From CAILZL01 sp963748005 (GTDB lineage Bacteria > Pseudomonadota > Gammaproteobacteria > Steroidobacterales > Steroidobacteraceae), in assembly GCA_963748005.1 (NCBI GenBank), contig CAVVHH010000003.1:62001-126000 (forward strand): a stretch of 64,000 nucleotides of DNA, written 5' to 3'. The position numbers were made by a program, and so were the translations under genes. The notes under the pieces were generated by a model, which ran no database searches, was not told the DNA's origin, and saw only the letters and a program-made list of their open reading frames with translations. Within the stretch, counting starts at the first letter, position 1. Every line of letters begins with the position of its first letter. Positions 1-9,300 of the stretch are shown here, piece by piece.

Positions 1-192
1 GTCCAGATCGCGTTGCTGTCAGCCCGCATCAATGGCCTTTCCGAGCACTTCGGCGCCAACAAGCGCGATCATGCTTCGCGTCGTGGCCTGCTGAAGATGG
101 TCAATCAGCGTCGCAAACTGCTGGACTACCTCAAGACCCGCACTCCTGAGCGTTACCAGGAAGTCATCACACGTCTCGGTCTGAGACGTTAA
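1..192 (+). CDS. rpsO: 30S ribosomal protein S15, 3' part
   Basis: The window opens inside this gene. The 63 visible residues read in frame 1 and end in KTRTPERYQEVITRLGLRR followed by TAA. They match the conserved C-terminal two thirds of S15, including the motif with SxRINGLxEHF and the DHxSRRGLLxMVxxRRKLLDYL helix. S15 is a primary 16S rRNA-binding protein of the small-subunit platform. The N-terminal residues (about 25) and the start lie outside the window. pnp follows 122 bases downstream behind a terminator-like hairpin, the usual proteobacterial rpsO-pnp order. In E. coli the two genes are cotranscribed and RNase III cuts between them; that is family knowledge and is not shown here. 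Confidence 0.97.
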   Translation, partial: VQIALLSARINGLSEHFGANKRDHASRRGLLKMVNQRRKLLDYLKTRTPERYQEVITRLGLRR

Positions 193-209
193 CCGGACCA
201 GGTTACTAC

Positions 210-243
210 GGGCTGCCTCTTCGACAAGTGGCAGCCCGTTTTT
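210..243 (+). terminator. Rho-independent terminator after rpsO
   Basis: An 8-bp perfect stem (gggctgcc at 210-217 and ggcagccc at 230-237) with a 12-nt loop is followed by gtttttc. It lies 18 bases after the rpsO stop, so it probably ends or attenuates the rpsO message ahead of pnp. Confidence 0.8.
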
Positions 244-314
244 CATTTGCGCAAGTGCCCACCCGGTTCTGCGCAAACTCATTTGTCAGAAGTTAAAAGC
301 GGCGGGAAATAATT

Positions 315-2399
315 GTGAGCGTATTCAAAAAGAGTTTTCAGTACGGCAGCCATCAGGTCACCCTTGAAACGGGTGAAATGGCACGTCAGGCCGATGGCGC
401 GGTGTTGGTCACCATGGGCGAGACCGTGGTGCTGGTCACCGCGGTGGCGAAGAAGCAGGCAGATCCCAGCAAGGATTTCTTCCCGCTGACCATCAACTAT
501 GTTGAAAAGACCTATGCAGCCGGCCGAATTCCCGGCGGTTTCTTCAAGCGCGAAGGCCGTCCTTCGGAAAAGGAAACGCTGACCGCACGTCTGATCGATC
601 GTCCGTTGCGCCCGCTGTTCCCCGAGCACTTCTTCAATGAAATCCAGGTGGTCGCCACCGTGGTGTCGCTCAACAAGGAAATCGATGCCGACATCGCTTC
701 CATGCTGGGCGCTTCTGCCGCACTGGCGCTGTCCGGTGTGCCCTTCCAGGGCCCGATCGGCGCCGCCAAGGTTGGTTATGTGGATGGCCAGTACGTGCTC
801 AACCCAACCGCTTCGCAGTTGAAGGAATCGAAACTGGATCTGGTGGTCGCCGGTACGGCGCAGGCGGTGCTGATGGTGGAATCCGAAGCCGATCGCCTGT
901 CTGAAGAAGTGATGCTGGGCGCGGTGGTGTTCGGTCATCAGCAGATGCAGATTGCCATCAACGCGATCAACGAACTCAAGGCCGAAGCCGGCAAGCCGGC
1001 CTGGGACTGGCAGGCACCTGCGGCCAACACTGCACTGGAAGCCGCTGTTGCTGCACAAGCCAAAGCCGGTTTGTCCGATGCCTATCAGATCACTGAAAAG
1101 CAGTCGCGTTACACCCGCGTGGGCGAAATCAAGAAGGCCGCTGTGGAAGCGCTGGCTTCGGGTGACGCACCGCAGTTCACTGCGGGCGATGTGGGCAAGG
1201 AACTGGCCAATCTTGAATACAAGATCGTGCGTGATCGCATCCTGTCGGGCGCACCGCGCATCGACGGCCGCGACACCAAGACGGTTCGTCCGATCAATAT
1301 CCGTACCGGCGTACTGCCACGTACGCACGGCTCGGCGCTGTTCACTCGTGGTGAAACCCAGGCGCTGGTTGTAACTACGCTGGGCACGGGCAAGGACGCA
1401 CAGTTGATCGATGCCATCCAGGGCGAGCGTAAAGAGCCCTTCATGCTGCACTACAACTTCCCTCCGTTCTCCGTCGGCGAAACCGGCATGATCGGTTCGC
1501 CCAAGCGTCGCGAAATCGGCCACGGCAATCTGGCGCGTCGCGGCATCTACGCCGTGCTGCCGGACATGACCAAATTCCCGTACGTGATCCGCATTGTGTC
1601 GGAAATTCTTGAATCGAACGGTTCGTCGTCAATGGCGTCGGTGTGCGGCAGCAGCCTGGCGTTGATGGACGCCGGTGTGCCGCTGAAGGCGCCGGTGGCC
1701 GGTGTGGCCATGGGTCTCGTCAAGGAAGGCGATCGCTTCTCCGTGCTGACCGACATTCTGGGTGATGAAGATCACCTCGGCGACATGGATTTCAAGGTGG
1801 CCGGTACTTCCGATGGCGTCACTGCCTTGCAGATGGACATCAAGATCAACGGCATCACCAAAGAGATCATGGAAGTGGCGTTGAGTCAGGCCAAGGCTGG
1901 TCGTCTGCACATTCTCGGGGAAATGAACAAGGTGCTGTCGGCTTCGCGTCCTGCGATGTCGGAATGGGCGCCGAGCATCATCACCATCAAGATCGACCCC
2001 GAGAAGATCCGCGAAGTGATCGGCAAGGGCGGCGCAGTGATTCGTTCCATTACCGAAGAAACCGGCACCAGCATCGATATCGACAACGATGGCACCGTGA
2101 AGATTGCCTCGGTTGACGGCCTGGCCGGCAAGGAAGCGCAACGTCGCATCGAACTGATCACCGCTGAAGTCGAAGTGGGTCGCATCTATGAAGGCAAGGT
2201 CGTCCGCCTGATGGACTTCGGCGCCTTCGTCAGCATCCTGCCGGGCAAGGATGGTCTGGTGCACATCTCGCAGATCAGCAACGAACGCGTCGAAAAGGTG
2301 AGCGACAAGCTCAACGAAGGCGATGTGGTGCGTGTGAAGGTGCTGGAAGTTGACCGTCAGGGTCGCGTGCGTTTGAGCATGCGGGATGTTGATGGCTGA
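315..2399 (+). CDS. pnp: polyribonucleotide nucleotidyltransferase (PNPase)
   Basis: A 694-residue 3'-5' phosphorolytic exoribonuclease of mRNA turnover and a degradosome component; the length matches the family. Two RNase PH domains (about 10-225 and 310-540) flank an all-helical domain. A KH domain with the IGKGG loop (about 553-615) and an S1 domain from about residue 619 (GRIYEGKVVRLMDFGAF) complete the order. Phosphate-binding and catalytic residues of the second PH core are visible, including the region DFKVAGTSDGVTALQMDIKI. The start is GTG at 315, preceded by gcggcggga. Hairpins follow the gene, so it probably forms its own message, possibly with rpsO read-through. Confidence 0.98.
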   Translation: MSVFKKSFQYGSHQVTLETGEMARQADGAVLVTMGETVVLVTAVAKKQADPSKDFFPLTINYVEKTYAAGRIPGGFFKREGRPSEKETLTARLIDRPLRPLFPEHFFNEIQVVATVVSLNKEIDADIASMLGASAALALSGVPFQGPIGAAKVGYVDGQYVLNPTASQLKESKLDLVVAGTAQAVLMVESEADRLSEEVMLGAVVFGHQQMQIAINAINELKAEAGKPAWDWQAPAANTALEAAVAAQAKAGLSDAYQITEKQSRYTRVGEIKKAAVEALASGDAPQFTAGDVGKELANLEYKIVRDRILSGAPRIDGRDTKTVRPINIRTGVLPRTHGSALFTRGETQALVVTTLGTGKDAQLIDAIQGERKEPFMLHYNFPPFSVGETGMIGSPKRREIGHGNLARRGIYAVLPDMTKFPYVIRIVSEILESNGSSSMASVCGSSLALMDAGVPLKAPVAGVAMGLVKEGDRFSVLTDILGDEDHLGDMDFKVAGTSDGVTALQMDIKINGITKEIMEVALSQAKAGRLHILGEMNKVLSASRPAMSEWAPSIITIKIDPEKIREVIGKGGAVIRSITEETGTSIDIDNDGTVKIASVDGLAGKEAQRRIELITAEVEVGRIYEGKVVRLMDFGAFVSILPGKDGLVHISQISNERVEKVSDKLNEGDVVRVKVLEVDRQGRVRLSMRDVDG

Positions 2400-2413
2400 T
2401 TGATGACATCCAT

Positions 2414-2434
2414 GTAGGGGCGAGGCATGCCTCG
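2414..2434. repeat. half-copy of the gtaggggcg palindromic repeat
   Basis: The sequence gtagggg is followed by the palindrome cgaggcatgcctcg. The same gtaggggcg head plus a variable palindrome occurs at 5074-5099 (reverse) and, as a complete double-armed element, at 61794-61866. Confidence 0.5.
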
Positions 2435-2451
2435 TCCTGTTTGTGATCTTG

Positions 2452-2488
2452 AACGCCGCATGATGCAAGTCGTGCGGCGTTTTAATTT
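2452..2488 (+). terminator. Rho-independent terminator of pnp
   Basis: A perfect 9-bp stem, aacgccgca (2452-2460) with tgcggcgtt (2473-2481), has a 12-nt loop and is followed by tttaattt. It lies 52 bases past the pnp stop codon. Confidence 0.8.
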
Positions 2489-2512
2489 GTCCGCGTGTTT
2501 GGTGCACAGCGG

Positions 2513-2629
2513 GCAGAGTCTCGCTTCGGTAAGGCTTCCCAGGGCCGCCATGAATACATCCGTGTAGGCTTCGGCGCAAACATCCTGTTTGCGACGACCC
2601 TGGGAAGCCTTACCGAACCAAGCCTCTGC
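2513..2629. repeat. 117-bp palindromic element A (family shared with 17190-17414)
   Basis: The terminal inverted repeats are 32 bases long (2513-2544 and 2598-2629) and match at 29 of 32 positions. The ends read GCAGAG and CTCTGC. The core contains aatacatccgtgtaggcttcggcgc-like sequence. The same ends and core recur at 17190-17414. No coding capacity is evident. It resembles a REP/MITE-like non-autonomous element, although no direct target duplication is obvious. Confidence 0.75.
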
Positions 2630-2759
2630 GGAAAGATGGATGTGTTGGTGTTCCAGCGTGCCCTGTTACGATATAAAAAATGCTTGATTTCGATGCGTAC
2701 GACGTTACGCGTGGCATAAGTTTGGTGTACTGCGACACATGGATGCTGGGGGGTGTTAC

Positions 2760-3392
2760 ATGACGCTAATGATCGCTATTGCAATGCGTGAGAACGTAGT
2801 CCTCACCGCCGATAACCTTGCAACCCGGCAAGTTCTAGATCCAGAGGGCTTCATTCTCCAACAGGAACCGTTCGTTAGTGAGAAGATCTGGCTCCTTGAT
2901 GGCAGGCTAGCCGTGTCGAGTTGTGGCTCAGCGTCTATCAACGTTCCTACCTTGATGGGGCAATTTGTACCCACGCAAGTGACCATAGAGGGCTGTACCT
3001 TCGAGCTGATAGACGCATTGCGGCACGGAGCGGTACCGAATCAGCCTTGGTTCTTGTATATCGCTGGAGTTGAGAGGCAAGTAGCTAGGCTCTACCGAGC
3101 GAATGTGCCGGATCGTATCGTTACTTTGTTGAATCGTCACAACGACCAGCCAGTATTCCGTGGATGGGCCGAGGGCTTACAACTGCCAGAGCTGCCGATG
3201 GACACTGATCAGTGGACAGTGGAACAAGCGTTACGCTTCTCCAACGAAGCTATTTGCGCAGCTGCTCTTGCGCATCCTGGCTACGTTGGTCCTCCGATAA
3301 AAAGTATAGTTGCGTCCCCAAGAGGACTTAGGTGGGCATCAGACATGGGCTGTGAAAAGCACGTAGGCTGGGATGAAATCCCAGTATCTTGA
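2760..3392 (+). CDS. putative proteasome-like Ntn-hydrolase family protein
   Basis: No gene name is recognised. With the ATG at 2760 (ribosome site ggggggtg at 2748-2755) the protein has 210 residues. The start decides the interpretation: after Met removal the chain begins TLMIAIAMRENVVLTADNLA, like the first two strands of HslV and proteasome beta subunits. Numbered from that Thr there is an Asp at 17, a Lys at 41 (SEKIWLLDG) and a following VSSCGSA turn, the order of the Thr1/Asp17/Lys33 catalytic set and its Gly turn. An upstream ATG at 2739 would bury the Thr. The gene stands alone between two palindromic repeats, is less GC-rich than its neighbours, and takes its last residues from one repeat arm. 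Fold assignment is by motif only; the substrate is unknown. Confidence 0.6.
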   Translation: MTLMIAIAMRENVVLTADNLATRQVLDPEGFILQQEPFVSEKIWLLDGRLAVSSCGSASINVPTLMGQFVPTQVTIEGCTFELIDALRHGAVPNQPWFLYIAGVERQVARLYRANVPDRIVTLLNRHNDQPVFRGWAEGLQLPELPMDTDQWTVEQALRFSNEAICAAALAHPGYVGPPIKSIVASPRGLRWASDMGCEKHVGWDEIPVS

Positions 3393-3436
3393 ATAAACGT
3401 CCACCAATCATTTGCTGGGATTTCATCCCACCCTAC
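3363..3436. repeat. palindromic element D (22-bp arms)
   Basis: The arms at 3363-3384 and 3415-3436 read gtaggctgggatgaaatccc... and its complement, with one mismatch in 22. A 30-base AT-rich loop separates them. The left arm is translated as the C-terminal residues of the preceding gene. The hairpin also lies just past the phaR stop codon and may serve as a bidirectional transcript end. Confidence 0.7.
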
Positions 3437-3447
3437 AAGTCGAGACG

Positions 3448-3990
3448 TTAACCCTTCGGTGAGGGCTCGTTATCATCCAGCTCCGGCTCTGGACGAGTCG
3501 GCGTATTGCTAGGCTTGCTGCGCGTTGCCGAGCTGCCACCGGTCATCGATGCAAAAAACTGATCCTGCATGCTGCGCCAGAATTCCAGATTCTTTTGCGT
3601 GAGGTTGGCGAAGGCGGAGAAGGGATCGGGGATGTGCTGTTCCTGCAGACGTTCGCGCATCTGCGCCTGCTGGTTGGCGAACAGCTTGAGACTGTTTTCC
3701 AGATAGCTGCCGACGAAATTCTGCATGGCGCCGCCGTAGGAGCGGATGACCTGCGATAGGAAGTCCTGGCTCATCATGGGTTCGCCGTGTTCCTGCTCGG
3801 AGATCACCTGCAGCAGGATGCTGCGGGTGATGTCTTCGTTGGTTTTCTTGTCGATGACCACGAACTCGGCCTTTTCGCAGACCAGGTGCCGGATATCGCC
3901 CAGGGTGATGTAGCGGCTCTCAACCGTGTCATACAGACGCCGGTTGGGGTATTTCTTGATGACTCGTGGTCCTGACTTCGACTCGGACAT
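3448..3990 (-). CDS. phaR: polyhydroxyalkanoate synthesis repressor PhaR
   Basis: A 180-residue DNA-binding regulator that senses polyhydroxyalkanoate and represses phasin and related genes. The N-terminal PHB/PHA accumulation regulator DNA-binding domain is plain (VIKKYPNRRLYDTVESRYI..., residues about 9-70). It is followed by the PHB accumulation regulatory domain (ISEQEHGEPMMSQDFLSQVI and the SYLENSLKLFANQQAQMRERL helix, about 73-120). The C-terminal tail is Pro/Thr/Glu-rich. No pha synthase or phasin gene lies in this window, so the target operon is elsewhere. The presence of the gene suggests that the organism makes storage polyester. Confidence 0.93.
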   Translation of the reverse strand: MSESKSGPRVIKKYPNRRLYDTVESRYITLGDIRHLVCEKAEFVVIDKKTNEDITRSILLQVISEQEHGEPMMSQDFLSQVIRSYGGAMQNFVGSYLENSLKLFANQQAQMRERLQEQHIPDPFSAFANLTQKNLEFWRSMQDQFFASMTGGSSATRSKPSNTPTRPEPELDDNEPSPKG

Positions 3991-4131
3991 GGATTACTCC
4001 GCCGGGCTTTGTTCGCTTTTGCCTGCGCCAGTCATCCTTGTCGCAGGCGATGGTTTCGGGTCAGCGCATGGCTTGCTGCACTTTGCTGCGCAGCGTCAAT
4101 GGTAGTCCAATCGGCGGCGATTGCCCAACAA

Positions 4132-5049
4132 CTAATCCTGTGCGGCGACTTGGATCTTCAGCGTGTTGCGTAACTGTCCGGCATCCCAGTGGGTAATAGC
4201 CCAGCTCCAGACTACAGTCGGCGTCTCGGAGCGTAGTTCTGGCGGCGGTGCCTGACGCAGAAAGCTCAGTACCCGCCACAGGGTGTGTGCTGCATGATTG
4301 CTGTCGGCTGCAGGTGCAGCACTGGATTTGGATAGTTTATGGCCGGATAGATCGGTGGCTAACGGCAAATGCATGTATTGAGGCGTGGGCAAATCCAGCG
4401 CCCGCTGTACGGCGATCTGTCGCGGGGTGTTGAGCAGCAGGTCGGCGCCACGGACTACCTCGGTAATCCCCTGGGCCGCATCATCCACCACGACGGCCAA
4501 TTGATAGGCAAACCAGCCATCGCGGCGTTTGATGACGAAATCGCCGGTAGTGGTATCGAGATTGATGCAATGCCTGCCTTGCAGCGCATCGTCAAAACAG
4601 ATCGGATCCGCAGGCACACGCAGGCGACATGCATGGGGGCCATGACTGCGCAGGGGGCCGTTACGGCAGCGGCCGGGGTAGTACAGTTCATCACCGGGCT
4701 CGGTATTGGCATGGTTCAATGCCTGCAGTTCGCTGCGAGTACAGGAGCAGGCATAGGCCGAGCCCCGGTCAATCAAGGTTTGCAGTGCTTGCTGGTAAGC
4801 CTCGCTGCGAGGGCTTTGCCAGAGCACCGGACCGTCCCACTCGAAACCCAGTGCTTCCAGCGTGCGCAGACTCAGGTCGGCAGAACCCGGTACAGTTCGG
4901 GGTGGATCAAGATCTTCGATGCGCACCAGCCACTGTCCCTGTGCCTGCCTGGCTTGCAGGTAGCTGCCCACCGCGGCCACCAATGAGCCGAAGTGCAGAG
5001 GACCGGTCGGTGAAGGGGCGAAGCGGCCACGATACCCAAGAGACGACAT
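4132..5049 (-). CDS. gluQ: glutamyl-Q tRNA(Asp) synthetase
   Basis: A truncated class I glutamyl-tRNA synthetase paralogue (305 residues from this start) that attaches glutamate to queuosine in tRNA-Asp. Visible are the HIGH-type motif in RFAPSPTGPLHFGSLVAA, the zinc-binding pattern CSC ... YYPGRC, and a KLSKS loop near residue 237. The anticodon-binding domain is absent, as expected for GluQ. The reading frame extends 32 codons upstream to 5145, but that stretch runs through the repeat at 5074-5099 and is not conserved, so the ATG at 5049 is preferred. The gene sits directly after dksA, the usual gamma-proteobacterial dksA-gluQ pair. Confidence 0.93.
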   Translation of the reverse strand: MSSLGYRGRFAPSPTGPLHFGSLVAAVGSYLQARQAQGQWLVRIEDLDPPRTVPGSADLSLRTLEALGFEWDGPVLWQSPRSEAYQQALQTLIDRGSAYACSCTRSELQALNHANTEPGDELYYPGRCRNGPLRSHGPHACRLRVPADPICFDDALQGRHCINLDTTTGDFVIKRRDGWFAYQLAVVVDDAAQGITEVVRGADLLLNTPRQIAVQRALDLPTPQYMHLPLATDLSGHKLSKSSAAPAADSNHAAHTLWRVLSFLRQAPPPELRSETPTVVWSWAITHWDAGQLRNTLKIQVAAQD

Positions 5050-5073
5050 AGTGGCGGGCTGCCAAGATGAAGA

Positions 5074-5099
5074 GGGCGGCTCACGAGCCGCCCCTACAA
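5074..5099. repeat. short copy of the gtaggggcgg palindromic repeat
   Basis: The hairpin gggcggct-cacg-agccgccc (5074-5093) is followed by cctac, the reverse complement of the gtagggg head seen at 61794. It lies between dksA and gluQ and could act as an intergenic processing or attenuation hairpin. Confidence 0.55.
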
Positions 5100-5104
5100 G
5101 TTTC

Positions 5105-6133
5105 TTATCGGTAGCGGTCGTCGCGGTCGCCGTACTGACGTTCACGACGTTCGCGGCGTTCCTGGGCTTCGACGCTCAGCGTGGCGACCGGGCGGGCTTC
5201 CAGTCGCTTGACGCCGATTTCCTCGCCGGTCTCGGTGCAGTAGCCGTAGCTGCCGTCTTCGATACGATTCAGCGCTTCCTCGATCTTGCGGATCAGCTTG
5301 CGTTCGCGGTCGCGGGTACGCAGTTCCAGGCTGAACTCCGACTCCTGCGTGGCGCGATCATTGGGATCGGGGAAATTGGCGGCTTCGTCCTTCATATGCA
5401 GCACGGTGCGATCAACCTCGTTCATGAGGTCCTTCTTCCAGCTTTGCAGGATGGTGCGGAAATGCTCCAGCTGCGCCGCATTCATGTACTCCTCGTCACG
5501 CTTGACCTGGTAAGGCTTTACGTTGCGAGGCCCGGCCAGCAGGCTAAGGCTGTCCAGTTCGGTATCTTCAGCGTCGATATTGGCGGAAGCGGCGGAATCT
5601 TTTTTCGGTTTGACTGCGGGCACGGATGACTTCACGGCTACGGCCGACCGGATGGGGGTCGGCGGGGTTAAAGGTTCTGCAGCCTTGGGGGCTGCAGCGG
5701 GTTTGCTGGCGGACTTTGCAGCCGGCGCGGGAGCGGCGACAGCAGGAGTCCTGGATTCGGGTTTAACGGGCTTGGCCGGCGCGGCTTTGGCTGCGACGGG
5801 TTTGACCGCTGGCTTGGCGGGCGCAGCAACTTTGCTGCTGGGAGCTTTCACCGCAGCGGGAGCGGTACCCTTGGCGGGTGCGGTTTTACTGGCGGCCACC
5901 GGCTTGGCAGGTTTAGCGCCAGGCTTGGCCTTGGGTTCGCTCTTGGCGGGCTTGTGAGCAGGCTTGGCAGCGGGTTTGGCAACCGGCTTGACAGCCTTGG
6001 CGGGTTTGGCTGCAGGTTTGGGCGACGCTTTGGCTTTGCTCACGACAACGGCTTTCTTCTTCACAAGCGCAGCCTTGCCGGCTGCAGGTTTGCTGCTCTG
6101 CTTCTGTTTTTTGGCAGGTTTTTTCGCGGGCAT
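5105..6133 (-). CDS. dksA: RNA polymerase-binding transcription factor DksA with long basic N-terminal tail
   Basis: At 342 residues this is more than twice the length of E. coli DksA (151). Residues 1 to about 175 are low-complexity Lys/Ala/Pro (repeated AKPAAKPA-type units), like a histone-H1 tail. The DksA core starts near Met217 (MNAAQLEHFRTILQSWKKDL) and contains the coiled-coil tip with DPNDRATQESEF. The zinc-finger region keeps only one Cys (about 299, GYCTETGEEIG), and the second pair reads LSVEAQ instead of LCIDC. This resembles the Cys-depleted form known from alphaproteobacteria and DksA2. The start has a strong ggagg. The protein binds the RNA polymerase secondary channel and works with ppGpp. 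Tail function is unknown; DNA or RNA binding is an inference from charge. Confidence 0.93.
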   Translation of the reverse strand: MPAKKPAKKQKQSSKPAAGKAALVKKKAVVVSKAKASPKPAAKPAKAVKPVAKPAAKPAHKPAKSEPKAKPGAKPAKPVAASKTAPAKGTAPAAVKAPSSKVAAPAKPAVKPVAAKAAPAKPVKPESRTPAVAAPAPAAKSASKPAAAPKAAEPLTPPTPIRSAVAVKSSVPAVKPKKDSAASANIDAEDTELDSLSLLAGPRNVKPYQVKRDEEYMNAAQLEHFRTILQSWKKDLMNEVDRTVLHMKDEAANFPDPNDRATQESEFSLELRTRDRERKLIRKIEEALNRIEDGSYGYCTETGEEIGVKRLEARPVATLSVEAQERRERRERQYGDRDDRYR

Positions 6134-6374
6134 TTAAGTTGCCTCCATAGTGCGCGGTGACCCCCGATCAAGTGGCCGATTATACATAGGCAAGGTGCGT
6201 CGTACAGTCGCGATTGAGCCTAAATTGATACGGGTTGATGCGGGTTTTCTCGTGTGTCGCGGAGTGCTGACTTGACTGCCCGGTATACCGTGGCCGTGGC
6301 AATTTTTGTTACGCCGGCATGTCTTTCCCGTACACTACCGCGCCTTCGAATCCGGACAGCGTGAACGTAGTCTA

Positions 6375-9300
6375 ATGCGCTTAAACAAGATCAAACTCGC
6401 GGGCTTCAAGTCCTTTGTCGACCCGACCACCGTCAACTTTCCCAGCAACCTGATTGGCGTGGTGGGCCCCAATGGCTGCGGCAAGTCGAACATCATCGAT
6501 GCCGTACGCTGGGTGATGGGCGAAATTTCCGCCAAGCATTTGCGTGGCGAATCCATGGCGGATGTGGTGTTCAACGGCTCGGCATCGCGCAAGCCCGTGG
6601 GTACGGCTTCGGTGGAGCTGGTATTCGACAACAGCGACGGCACGCTCAGCGGTCAGTATGCCGGCTTCAACGAAGTGTCGTTGAAGCGCGTGGTGTCGCG
6701 TGATGGGCAGTCTGCTTATTTCCTCAACGGCGCGCGTTGCCGCCGCAAGGATATTACCCAGTTGTTCCTCGGTACCGGCCTGGGTTCGCGCAGTTACGCC
6801 ATCATCGAACAGGGCATGATTTCGCGGGTCATCGAAGCGCGTCCGGAAGATCTGCGCGGCTTCATTGAAGAAGCTGCCGGCATTTCCAAGTACAAGGAGC
6901 GGCGCCGCGACACGGAGAATCGCATTTCACACACCAAGGAAAATCTGGAACGCCTGAACGATCTGCGTGAGGAAGTCGACAAACAGTTGAATCGTCTGCA
7001 GCGTCAAGCCGCCACGGCGCGGCGTTATCAGAACCTCAAGGGCGAGGAGCGTAGTCGCCATGCCGAATTGCTGGCCATGAAGCTACGGCAGGTGACGCAG
7101 GATCTGCAGGCGCGCGAACATACCTTGCTGGAGCGCGATACCGCGATGCAGGGCGTCATCGCCGAGCTGCGCCACCACGAAGCGGCCATCGAAACCTTCC
7201 GCGAACAATCACGCGAACAGGCCGAGACCCTGAATGAGGTGCAGGGTCGTCATTATGGTTTGAGCGCCGAGATCGGCCGGCTGGAGCAAGCCATCCAGCA
7301 CGCGCGTGAATTGCGGCAGCGGCAACGTAACGAGCTGGAGCAGGCCGAACGCGGCGCCAGTGATCTTGCGGCGCACTTTGCGCGCGATCAGGAACAGATT
7401 GAATCGCTCAAGACCGAAATTGCGCAACTGGAACCGACACTGGAAACGGCAAAGGAACGCGAGCTGGCATCGGCCGAAGCGCTGGAGCGTGCCGACCTGG
7501 CCATGCAGGACTGGCAGGAAGACTGGAACGAATTCAATCGTCTGGCGCGCGATGCCAGCGAAAAAGCACAGGTGGAACGTGCACGTATCGAACAGTTTGA
7601 AAACCAGTTGCGCCGTGTCACTGCGCAGCGTGAACGCACGTTGGCGGAAATCGACAACCTGTCCGTGACTGAATTCGAGCAGCGCATCGAAGCCATGCAG
7701 CAGGAAGACCTGTCGGCCAGCGAGCAGCTGGAGCATCTCGAAGTCCGGGTGCAGGAAATCGGCAACACGCTGGAACAACTGCGGCAACGGCAGCGCGAGC
7801 TGGTGAGCGCCACCGATGCCAGCCGTCGTGAGCTACAAGACGCGCAGGGTCGTCTGGTATCGCTGGAAGCCTTGCAGAAAGCCGCGCTCGGTCAGGCGCA
7901 GGGCAAAGTATCTGATTGGCTAGCGGCCAATGCATTGAACACGCAGCCGCGCCTGGCGCAGAAACTTACCGTCAGTGGCGGTTGGGATCGCGCCGTGGAA
8001 ACCGTGCTGGGTGAATACCTGCAGGCCGTGTGTGTGAACCAGCTGGAAGACGTAGCAGAGGTGCTGAGCACGCTGTCAGCAGGCACGGTGACTTTCCTGG
8101 CTGACTCCGGTGCTGCGGCATCGAGCGGTTCCGCGCAACAATTGTTGTCGCATGTGCGTGGTCCGGCCAGCCTGGGCTCGCTGCTCAACGGTGTCTATGC
8201 CGTAGAAGGTTTGAACGATGCGCTGGTCATGCGTACCCGTCTGGGCGCAGGCGAGTCGGTGATTACCCGAGATGGCATATGGATCGGTCGCGACTGGCTG
8301 CGCGTCAGCCGCGATCAGGATGTGCATGCCGGGGTGATTGCGCGCGAACAGGAAATGCGCGATCTGCGCGCGTCTTTGCAGGGAATCGAAGCGCGTCATG
8401 CCGAACTGGAAGCCGAAACGCAGGAAGTGCGTGCGCGTCTGGCAGATCTGGAAGCGCAACGCGACAACGCCATGGTGGAGCGTAATCACCTGCATCGCAG
8501 CCATAGTGAACTGAAGGCGCAACTCAGTGGCATGCAGATGCGCGTGGAGCAGTCGCGGGAACGCCTGCACAAGTTGCAGTCCGATGTTGAAGAGTTTGCG
8601 CTTGAGCTGGCCAATGCCGACGAAGAAGTGACCGTAGCCCGCGCCCGCCTGCAGGAAGCCCTCGACGAAATGGAGCAGCGCGAAACGGAACGCGTCGAGC
8701 TGGAGCAGCGTCGCGAAAATCTGCGCACTGAATTGTCGATGGCGCGCGGCCGTGCGCAGGATGATCGCGCCGATACCCAGCAGCACGCCATTGCCCTGGA
8801 GTCCAAACGCTCGGCACTAAATTCCATTGTCTCGGGTCTGGATCGTACCCAGTCGCAGTTGGGGCAATTGCGCGAGCGTCGTGAATCCCTGCAGCTGCAA
8901 CTGCTGGAAGGCGAGTCGCCGCTGGCGATGTTCGACGAACAACTGGCCGAACGTCTGGAGCGTCGCATCACGCTCGATCAGGAACTGTCTGCAGCACGTG
9001 CCGCGGCGGATGAAGTTGAACATCGTATTCGCGAACTGGACGAAGCGCGCATGAGCACCGAACGCCGCGTTGAGGAGGCACGCCGCCTGCTCGATGAAGT
9101 CCGCATGAGCCTGCAGGAAAGCAAGGTGCGCCGTGAAACGCTGGATGAGCAATTCCTGGCGACGCAATTCGATCTGGAACAGGTCACCGCAGCACTCGCG
9201 CCCGAAGCGAACATTCCGCAATGGGAGGCCGAACTGGCCGAGATCGCCGGCAAGATCGAACGTCTGGGTCAGGTGAATCTGGCGGCCATCGACGAGTTCA

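Noticed and set aside
279..1523. Long antisense open frame across pnp (and similar antisense frames over smc, scpA and gyrA)
   Set aside because: Composition mirrors the codon structure of the sense genes; no motifs or ribosome sites. They are shadows of strongly biased GC-rich genes.
5050..5145. 32-codon N-terminal extension of GluQ
   Set aside because: It is encoded by a palindromic repeat and not conserved; the ATG at 5049 gives the family start.
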